The notes under the pieces were generated by a model, which saw only the letters and a list, made by a program, of their open reading frames with translations, had not been told where the DNA came from and made no database searches. Below, piece after piece: positions 1-5,483 of a stretch of 6,847 nt of DNA (the first letter of the stretch is position 1; every line of letters begins with the position of its first letter). The translations under genes and the position numbers were made by a program. This stretch comes from Methylococcaceae bacterium (lineage in GTDB: Bacteria; Pseudomonadota; Gammaproteobacteria; Methylococcales; Methylomonadaceae): the NCBI GenBank assembly GCA_030618325.1, contig JAUXDP010000172.1, positions 1-6,847 of the forward strand, in the 5' to 3' direction.

Positions 1-309
1 AAACTGCAGGAAAGTCGTCCACAAATTGTCCATCTATTTGACGAACTCCCTAAGAGTACGCCGGAAGGGGTTTATCTGACTAAATTCAAGCAATCAGGAG
101 ATTCCCTGACGATGACCGGAATGGCGCAATCGAATGCTCGGGTATCAGCCTATATGCGGGCGATAGAAGCATCGCCCTGGCTGGTTAGTCCGAAGCTGAA
201 TGTTATTCAAGCCAAGGGAAAAGGTAATAGCATTCATATGAATGATTTTACGATGTTGGCGAAACAAGGCAATGGAAAACCTGAAGCGCAGAATGAAGGA
301 GTTAACTAA
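1..309 (+). CDS. pilN: Type IV pilus inner-membrane alignment protein PilN, C-terminal part (5' end outside window)
   Basis: The reading frame is open from the first base and ends at TAA 307-309, giving 102 residues of a protein whose family is usually near 190 residues. What is visible is the periplasmic part: the stretch RPQIVHLFDELPKSTPEGVYL is typical of PilN, followed by a ferredoxin-like segment (LTKFKQSGDSLTMTGMAQSN, then the helix around RVSAYMRAIEASPWL). The missing N-terminus should carry the short cytoplasmic peptide that binds PilM and the single membrane helix. PilN pairs with PilO to form the inner-membrane alignment subcomplex of the type IV pilus. The gene ends 2 nt before pilO, and its last codons contain the pilO ribosome binding site, so the two are likely translationally coupled. 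An ATG at 112 lies inside the gene and is not the start. Identification rests on both the sequence and the pilO-pilP-pilQ context. Confidence 0.93.
   Translation, partial: KLQESRPQIVHLFDELPKSTPEGVYLTKFKQSGDSLTMTGMAQSNARVSAYMRAIEASPWLVSPKLNVIQAKGKGNSIHMNDFTMLAKQGNGKPEAQNEGVN
296..301 (+). promoter_or_regulatory. Ribosome binding site of pilO inside the end of pilN
   Basis: AAGGAG sits 10 nt before the pilO ATG at 312 and overlaps the last codons of pilN. It is a near-perfect Shine-Dalgarno sequence and supports the pilO start chosen here. Confidence 0.75.
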
Positions 310-311
310 TC

Positions 312-923
312 ATGAACTTATCTGACATTAATTGGGAGCTGGAAGCAGCAGGCTCATGGCCTTTACCGATCAAAATTGCAGCTGGAGCACTTGTATGTGT
401 CCTGGTTACAGCAGGCTGGGTCTACTATGACACTATTGATCAGCTAGATGAGTTGGAGAAAACTGAGCTTAAAGAGCAAGAGTTACGGAAGACTTTTGAA
501 TTTAAGCAGATAAAAGCCGTTAACCTGGATGATTATCGTAATCAGCTCAAACAAATTGAAGCCTCGCTCGGGGATATGATCAGGCAAATGCCGACTAAAG
601 CAGAAGTTGCTAATTTGCTAGTGGATATTTCTCAAACTGGCTTAGCGAGTGGCTTGGAGTTTAAATTATTTAAACCGGGCACTGATATTCGGAAAGATTT
701 TTATTCCGAATTGCCAATAAATATAAAAGTGGTAGGGCTTTATGAGGAATTGGGATTATTTGTTTCTGGGCTGGCAGCATTACCACGAATTGTTACTGTC
801 CACAATGTCGCGATCACACCCAAAAAAGATAGTAAAGCGATGGAAATGACTGCTGTTGTCAAAACCTATAACGAGGGTGTGGAAAAGCCGCAGAGTAAAC
901 CTAAGAAAAGGAAAAAACGATGA
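312..923 (+). CDS. pilO: Type IV pilus inner-membrane alignment protein PilO
   Basis: This 203-residue protein has the length and layout of PilO. A short cytoplasmic N-terminus is followed by one membrane helix (about residues 20-39, IAAGALVCVLVTAGWVYY), then a charged coiled-coil stretch (about 40-95) and a ferredoxin-like periplasmic domain. Family hallmarks are the FKLFKPGTDIRKDFYSELPI stretch, the VVGLYEELGLFVSGLAAL helix and LPRIVTVHNVAI. PilO forms a dimer with PilN and binds PilP, linking the cytoplasmic PilM ring to the PilQ secretin. The ATG at 312 is preceded by AAGGAG at 10 nt. The stop codon overlaps the pilP start (ATGA). One oddity is the C-terminus, which ends in a strongly basic tail (KPKKRKKR) that I do not expect in the well-known PilO proteins; its codons also contain the pilP ribosome binding site. 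Confidence 0.95.
   Translation: MNLSDINWELEAAGSWPLPIKIAAGALVCVLVTAGWVYYDTIDQLDELEKTELKEQELRKTFEFKQIKAVNLDDYRNQLKQIEASLGDMIRQMPTKAEVANLLVDISQTGLASGLEFKLFKPGTDIRKDFYSELPINIKVVGLYEELGLFVSGLAALPRIVTVHNVAITPKKDSKAMEMTAVVKTYNEGVEKPQSKPKKRKKR
906..911 (+). promoter_or_regulatory. Ribosome binding site of pilP embedded in pilO codons
   Basis: AAAAGG ends 8 nt before the pilP ATG at 920, a good Shine-Dalgarno spacing. It lies in the Lys/Arg codons that end pilO, so these bases both encode the basic tail and recruit ribosomes for pilP. Confidence 0.65.
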
Positions 924-1480
924 ACGATTATTTGAAGTTTTCCAAAGTCGCAAGGAATAGCGTTATCTGGATAGGTAACTTGGGTTTGATTGTTGCTTTA
1001 ACGGGTTGTGCTAATGAAGACTATAGTGATTTAACGTCTTACGTGGCAGAGGTAAAAGCTAAACCAAAGCGCACTATACCACCGTTGCCAGAGATTAAAG
1101 TGGTGCAGCCTTATATTTTTAAACCAGACGGGTTGAGGGATCCTTTTAAACCGATGCAGCGTATGGAAGATTCTGATGAAGAAATAGTGACAGTAGGTGG
1201 AGGCATAAGGCCAGATACTACAAGACATCGGGAAGAGCTGGAGTCGTACTCTCTGGATACATTAAGAATGGTAGGCACATTTTCGATGAAATCGGATTTG
1301 TGGGGGTTGGTGGTAGCAGGTGATGGCACTATTCATCGAATACAAATTGGTAATTACATGGGTAAAAACTATGGAAAAATTATACGTATAGCGGACGATC
1401 GGATTGAGCTAATGGAAATCGTTCCTGATAAACCTGGGACATGGCGAGAACAACAAGCTTCGTTAGCTTTAATAGAGTGA
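920..1480 (+). CDS. pilP: Type IV pilus assembly lipoprotein PilP
   Basis: The 186-residue product begins with a lipoprotein signal peptide. Positive residues K6, K9 and R12 are followed by a hydrophobic core and the lipobox L27-T28-G29-C30, with C30 as the predicted lipidated cysteine. After it come an extended, proline-rich linker (about 47-78) ending in the family motif D74-P-F-K-P, a variable acidic and glycine stretch, and the C-terminal beta-sandwich domain starting near 107 (LESYSLDTLRMVG, then WGLVVAGDGTIHRIQIGNYMG). This is the PilP family layout: the linker binds the PilN/PilO dimer and the beta domain binds the N0 domain of PilQ. The gene overlaps pilO by 4 nt (ATGA) and is followed 17 nt later by pilQ. 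The residue after the lipid cysteine is Ala, not Asp. Confidence 0.94.
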   Translation: MNDYLKFSKVARNSVIWIGNLGLIVALTGCANEDYSDLTSYVAEVKAKPKRTIPPLPEIKVVQPYIFKPDGLRDPFKPMQRMEDSDEEIVTVGGGIRPDTTRHREELESYSLDTLRMVGTFSMKSDLWGLVVAGDGTIHRIQIGNYMGKNYGKIIRIADDRIELMEIVPDKPGTWREQQASLALIE

Positions 1481-1484
1481 TTTT

Positions 1485-1489
1485 GAGGA
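1485..1489 (+). promoter_or_regulatory. Ribosome binding site that sets the pilQ start
   Basis: GAGGA lies in the pilP-pilQ gap, 8 nt before the ATG at 1498. No comparable site precedes the upstream in-frame ATG at 1441, which would overlap pilP by 40 nt, so this site favours 1498. Confidence 0.7.
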
Positions 1490-1497
1490 ATAATTTA

Positions 1498-3759
1498 ATG
1501 AATATTGAACAAATGAATATGATGTTGAAGAATAGCGGGGCATTAATTCGGTCTCGGGTGTTTATTTGGGTGTTGGTAGGGTTGCAAATTACCATTGCTC
1601 AAGCTCAAGACTTGACGTTAAAAGGGCTGGATTTTTCTTCCTTATCTGGAAATAAATTACAGATCCAGCTTGAAATGAGTGGCAATGCCGTAGCTCCGAA
1701 AGTATTTCAGACAGATAATCCGGCAAGATTGGCCCTGGACTTCCCGGGTGTTAAAAGTGGTTTAAAGACTAAAAAACACACCATAAATGTCGGTGCAGCC
1801 AGTAGTCTGTATGCTGTCGAAGCGTCGGGACGCCTACGTGTTGTTGTCAACCTTTTAGAAATGGTTCCCTATGATGTTAAGGTCGATGGCAATAAGGTGT
1901 TTGTGACGCTTAATGCAGGCAAAAATGCCATTAAAAAAGTAGCAAAAAGTTCAAGTAAACTCAGAACAACGAAAAGATCATCAGACCTCTCTTCCCTGCT
2001 CCCAAAACAAGCGATTGAAAAGCTCGATTTTAGAAGAGGGGCAAATGGTGAAGGCCGTTTGTTGATTTCCTTATCAAATCCAAATACGGTCGTTAATGCT
2101 CAGGAAGTAGGCAATAAGATTGTTTTAAACTTTCTGAACACAACGTTGCCAGCAGCATGGGCTAAACGTATGGACGTCATTGATTTTGCAACACCTGTAA
2201 AATTGATTGATGCAGCTTCCAGCGGTACAAATACAACGATAGCGATTACACCAGTTAATGCCAATTATCAATATTCTTCATTTCAAGCTGATGGGATGCT
2301 TACGGTTGAATTTAGGCCTTTAACCGCTATGGAGCAAGAAATGCGCAAAGTCAAATTCCCTTATGATGGCGAGCGCTTGTCCTTGAATTTTCAGGATATT
2401 GAAGTCAGGTCTGTGTTGCAGATTTTGGCGGATTTTACCGAATTAAATATCATTGCTTCGGATACTGTCAGTGGTAACGTTACCCTACGCTTGAATGATG
2501 TTCCCTGGGACCAAGCTTTAGATTTGGTATTGAAATCCAAAGGACTAGCTAAAAGGAAAACGGGTAATGTCGTTATGGTCGCTCCGATTGCTGAAATCAG
2601 CAAGATGGAACAGGATGAAATTGAGTCCAAACAAATTGAATTACAGCTTGAGCCGTTAGTTACAGAGCACATAAAAATAAATTATGCTAGGGCTGAGAAT
2701 TTCAGAAATCTATTGCTGGGATTGGATACAGGGTCTTTTGGAGATTGCGGTATTCAATCAGGTTCGCAGGGAGGGGGTGGAAGTTCTACCAGCGGCACTA
2801 CGTCTAGTTCATTGAACAATGTAAGTAATGCCTCATCAGGAACTAAAAAATATAGTAAAGACCTACTGACTAAAGACGACCAGTTTTCTTTATTGACTTC
2901 TCGTGGAGTGGCTTTGGTCGATTCCAGGACTAATACTCTGATAGTCAGGGAAACGGCAGGTCGAATTGAGGAAATGAAAAAATTGATTAATCGATTGGAT
3001 GTTCCGGTTAAACAAGTTTTGATTGAAGCCAGAGTGGTAAGTGCAGATGAAAGCTTCATAAGAGATATAGGCACTAAGTTTGGTGTGGCCAAAGCATCCA
3101 CGTTGGAAAGTGAGAAACAATTTACAGTGGGAGGTGGTGGACTTGGCTCCACTACAGAAATATTATCAACGGTTGGTGATGCTTTAGCAGCTTCCAGTGG
3201 AGGGGCATTGGCTATGACATTAGCAAGAGGTGCTGATTATGTGTTGAATCTTGAAATCAGAGCACTACAGAATGAAGGTGATGGCGAGTCGATTTCTAAT
3301 CCGCGGATATTAACCTCTGACCGCTGTGAGGCGACGATCAAACAAGGAGTTCAGATTCCATATTTGTCAAGCAGCCAGAATGGAACGGTAACCGTATTAG
3401 TGGATGCTGTTCTAGAGCTTAAAGTAACACCGCAAATCACACCCAGCGGCAAGGTTATTATGGACTTGCAAATTAAAAAGGATGAACCAGGGGTTCCCGT
3501 TTCTGCTGGTGGTTTATCAACGGTCATTCCAATAATCAAAAAAGAAATAAAAACCAATGTCCATGTTATGGATGGCGAAACCATAGTCTTGGGTGGGGTT
3601 TATGAAGGGACGACGTCGAGTTCTTATGATACTGTTCCTTGGTTAGCGGATTTGCCTGGTGTTGGCTGGATGTTCCAAAAAAGGAACGATACCAATAGTA
3701 AAAAGGAGTTGCTCATTTTTATTACGCCTAAAATCGTAAAGGAAACTATGAGAATCTGA
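1498..3759 (+). CDS. pilQ: Type IV pilus outer-membrane secretin PilQ
   Basis: From the ATG at 1498 the product has 753 residues, a normal PilQ length. In order it shows a signal peptide (hydrophobic core about 21-34, likely cleavage A36|Q37 after AQA); a first AMIN peptidoglycan-binding domain (about 38-137); a basic Ser/Lys linker; a second AMIN-like domain (about 172-277); the N0/STN domain (about 289-362, with LNFQDIEVRSVLQILADF); and an N1 domain (about 379-505) interrupted by a Gly/Ser/Asn-rich loop (about 420-450). The secretin barrel domain follows (about 507-749), starting VLIEARVV and containing the signature W715-LADLPGVGWMF and the terminal ELLIFITPKIV (737-747). PilQ forms the gated ring through which the pilus crosses the outer membrane. 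The 1498 start is chosen because it has GAGGA at 8 nt and places the signal peptide near the N-terminus; ATGs at 1513, 1519 and 1522 are possible alternatives. The gene ends with tandem stops TGA TAA (3757-3762). Confidence 0.96.
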   Translation: MNIEQMNMMLKNSGALIRSRVFIWVLVGLQITIAQAQDLTLKGLDFSSLSGNKLQIQLEMSGNAVAPKVFQTDNPARLALDFPGVKSGLKTKKHTINVGAASSLYAVEASGRLRVVVNLLEMVPYDVKVDGNKVFVTLNAGKNAIKKVAKSSSKLRTTKRSSDLSSLLPKQAIEKLDFRRGANGEGRLLISLSNPNTVVNAQEVGNKIVLNFLNTTLPAAWAKRMDVIDFATPVKLIDAASSGTNTTIAITPVNANYQYSSFQADGMLTVEFRPLTAMEQEMRKVKFPYDGERLSLNFQDIEVRSVLQILADFTELNIIASDTVSGNVTLRLNDVPWDQALDLVLKSKGLAKRKTGNVVMVAPIAEISKMEQDEIESKQIELQLEPLVTEHIKINYARAENFRNLLLGLDTGSFGDCGIQSGSQGGGGSSTSGTTSSSLNNVSNASSGTKKYSKDLLTKDDQFSLLTSRGVALVDSRTNTLIVRETAGRIEEMKKLINRLDVPVKQVLIEARVVSADESFIRDIGTKFGVAKASTLESEKQFTVGGGGLGSTTEILSTVGDALAASSGGALAMTLARGADYVLNLEIRALQNEGDGESISNPRILTSDRCEATIKQGVQIPYLSSSQNGTVTVLVDAVLELKVTPQITPSGKVIMDLQIKKDEPGVPVSAGGLSTVIPIIKKEIKTNVHVMDGETIVLGGVYEGTTSSSYDTVPWLADLPGVGWMFQKRNDTNSKKELLIFITPKIVKETMRI

Positions 3760-3782
3760 TAACATTACTTCTAATCCGGCTT

Positions 3783-3809
3783 AAAAGGGGGCATAATGCC
3801 CCCTTTTTT
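3783..3809 (+). terminator. Rho-independent terminator after pilQ, possibly bidirectional
   Basis: The arm AAAAGGGGGCA (3783-3793) pairs perfectly with TGCCCCCTTTT (3797-3807) around a 3-nt TAA loop. The T run continues to 3809. The seven GC-rich pairs followed by a run of T are those of a strong intrinsic terminator, placed 24 nt after the pilQ stop. The mirrored A run means it could also work on the opposite strand, but no gene in this window would need that. Confidence 0.88.
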
Positions 3810-3819
3810 ATTGCTTTAT

Positions 3820-3825
3820 AAAAGG
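3820..3825 (+). promoter_or_regulatory. Weak ribosome binding site of aroK, ambiguous start
   Basis: AAAAGG is the only purine-rich site before aroK. It is 4 nt from a GTG at 3830 (short) and 13 nt from an ATG at 3839 (long), so by spacing it does not settle the start. Confidence 0.4.
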
Positions 3826-3838
3826 TATAGTGATTTTG

Positions 3839-4369
3839 ATGGCCCAGTTTGAAAATATTTATTTAATCGGGTTAATGGGGGCAGGCAAAACAACTGTTGG
3901 TAAGCAGTTGGCTAAGGCTCTAAAATATCCTTTTTATGATAGTGATAAAGCCATTGAAGAAAGTACTGGTGTTGATATTCCAACTATCTTTGAATTCGAA
4001 AATGAACAAGGATTTCGTTTAAGAGAGAAAAAAATAATTCAGTCTTTGACCGGGCTGCGTGGAATAGTTCTGGCAACAGGAGGGGGTTCTATTCTTTTAG
4101 AAGAAAATCGAACCTGTTTAAAACAAACGGGCTTCGTTGTTTATTTAAGGTGTGCTGTTGAAAAAATTTTGAAGCGTACCCACAAAGATACCCAACGACC
4201 TCTTTTGCAAACGGAAAATCGACGGCAAAAAATAGAGCAGCTATTCCAGGAACGAAACCCTTATTATTTAGAGTGTGCTGATTGCATTATTGATACCGGC
4301 TACTTATCCAATAAAACCGTCATTAAAGATATACTGAAAGCCTATCAGGCCAAAAATCCAGATCATTAA
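3839..4369 (+). CDS. aroK: Shikimate kinase
   Basis: The enzyme phosphorylates shikimate to shikimate 3-phosphate with ATP in the cytoplasm, the fifth step towards chorismate. From the ATG at 3839 the product has 176 residues, a typical AroK length. It carries the Walker A loop G11-LMGAGKT-T19, the shikimate-binding D34-S-D36 and F59-R60 region, the glycine loop T80-GGGS-S84, the lid arginine in R120-PLL, and the substrate-binding R139 in ERNPYY. The start MAQFENIYLIGLMGAGK aligns without gaps with the E. coli AroK start as I recall it, which favours ATG 3839 over an in-frame GTG at 3830 that would add three residues. It ends in tandem TAA TAA stops, with aroB 4 nt after the first stop, so the two are cotranscribed. 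It stands just behind the pilQ terminator with little room for its own promoter. Confidence 0.96.
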   Translation: MAQFENIYLIGLMGAGKTTVGKQLAKALKYPFYDSDKAIEESTGVDIPTIFEFENEQGFRLREKKIIQSLTGLRGIVLATGGGSILLEENRTCLKQTGFVVYLRCAVEKILKRTHKDTQRPLLQTENRRQKIEQLFQERNPYYLECADCIIDTGYLSNKTVIKDILKAYQAKNPDH

Positions 4370-4373
4370 TAAT

Positions 4374-5456
4374 ATGAGAATTTTAAATTTAGATCTGGGT
4401 GAGCGAAGTTATCCTATCTATATCGATACCAATACCTTAGGGCAGCCTGAACTCCTGACAAAACATATTCATAGTAAGCAAGTCCTTATTGTAACGAATG
4501 AAACAATAGCTCCATTATATTTGGCAAAACTAGAAAAATTGTTAGTCGATTATAGTGTCGAAACTGTGATATTACCTGATGGCGAGCAATATAAAACCCT
4601 GGAAGCAGTATCAACTATTATTGATACGTTATTAGAAAAACGTTTTAATCGAAATGCCACTTTAATTGCACTTGGAGGCGGGGTAATTGGAGATATAGGT
4701 GGTTTTGCTGCGGCCTGTTATCAACGTGGTATTGCTTTTATTCAGGTGCCGACAACTTTATTAGCTCAAGTGGACTCATCTGTAGGAGGAAAAACCGGCG
4801 TAAACCATATTTTAGGGAAAAACATGATAGGTGCATTTTATCAGCCTCAGTGTGTCATAATTGACATCGATGTCTTGAAAACGCTTGATGATCGGCAATT
4901 CTCGGCAGGATTGGCTGAAGTAATCAAATATGGTTTGATTCGTGATAAAGAGTTTTTTGAGTGGCTGGAACAGAATCTTGATTTGCTGATCAATAGAGAT
5001 AACGATGCCTTGGCTTTTGCCATTGAGCAATCCTGCATAAACAAAGCAACTGTTGTTGCTGAGGATGAAAAAGAATCAGGAGTCAGAGCCACTTTAAATT
5101 TAGGACACACCTTTGGTCATGCGATCGAAACCGGTGCGGGTTACGGTACTTTTTTACATGGCGAGGCTATAGCTATAGGAACCTGTCAGGCGGCAGACTT
5201 GTCTCGGCGGATGGGGTGGCTTAACGATGACGATGTGGCAAGGATTATCAATTTATTCAAGCGTGCAAACTTGCCTGTGAAGCCTCCAGCAGATTTGTCA
5301 GCAGAGAGCTTTCTAGAGCTTATGTCCGTGGACAAAAAAAATATTGATGGCGGTATTCGTTTGATTCTCTTGAAAGCTATAGGTTCTGCAACTTTAGCGA
5401 TGACTATTGAGCAGAAATATTTACTGGAAACATTGTACGAATATGGTCGAAATTAA
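4374..5456 (+). CDS. aroB: 3-dehydroquinate synthase
   Basis: AroB converts DAHP to 3-dehydroquinate, the second step of the shikimate pathway, using NAD+ and a divalent metal in the cytoplasm. The 360-residue length is typical. The N-terminal NAD-binding half has LGERSYPI (8-15), DGEQYKT (69-75) and the glycine loop GGGVIGDIGGFAAA (101-114). It is followed by the family signature VPTTLLAQVDSSVGGKTGVNH (125-145) and K149-NMIGAFYQP. The metal ligands appear as E182 (AGLAEVIKYGLI), H245 (GHTFGHAIE) and H262 (LHGEAIA), so the enzyme looks intact. The ATG at 4374 follows the aroK stop by 4 nt and has no clear Shine-Dalgarno sequence, which suggests translation coupled to aroK. A damX-like gene begins 27 nt after its stop. 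Confidence 0.97.
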   Translation: MRILNLDLGERSYPIYIDTNTLGQPELLTKHIHSKQVLIVTNETIAPLYLAKLEKLLVDYSVETVILPDGEQYKTLEAVSTIIDTLLEKRFNRNATLIALGGGVIGDIGGFAAACYQRGIAFIQVPTTLLAQVDSSVGGKTGVNHILGKNMIGAFYQPQCVIIDIDVLKTLDDRQFSAGLAEVIKYGLIRDKEFFEWLEQNLDLLINRDNDALAFAIEQSCINKATVVAEDEKESGVRATLNLGHTFGHAIETGAGYGTFLHGEAIAIGTCQAADLSRRMGWLNDDDVARIINLFKRANLPVKPPADLSAESFLELMSVDKKNIDGGIRLILLKAIGSATLAMTIEQKYLLETLYEYGRN

Positions 5457-5483
5457 TCCTACTAGCCTAACTCAGATCAGACT

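Noticed and set aside
1380..1595. Minus-strand open frame across the pilP-pilQ junction
   Set aside because: It overlaps two solid genes, including a signal peptide region whose reverse complement gives a spurious hydrophobic stretch.
2754..3152. 132-codon open frame on the minus strand within pilQ
   Set aside because: It is fully antisense to a well-supported secretin gene, shows no recognisable family motif, and is explained by the Gly/Ser-rich codon pattern of pilQ read in reverse.
3672..3687. Hairpin GTTCC-A6-GGAAC near the end of pilQ
   Set aside because: It is only 5 bp, has no T run, and lies in conserved secretin codons; it is not a terminator.
3830..3838. GTG at 3830 as the aroK start
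   Set aside because: The ATG at 3839 matches the usual AroK N-terminus. The GTG adds only three residues and sits just 4 nt from the ribosome site. It is not fully excluded.
4812..5110. Two overlapping minus-strand open frames within aroB
   Set aside because: They lie entirely inside conserved aroB codons and show no recognisable motif of their own.
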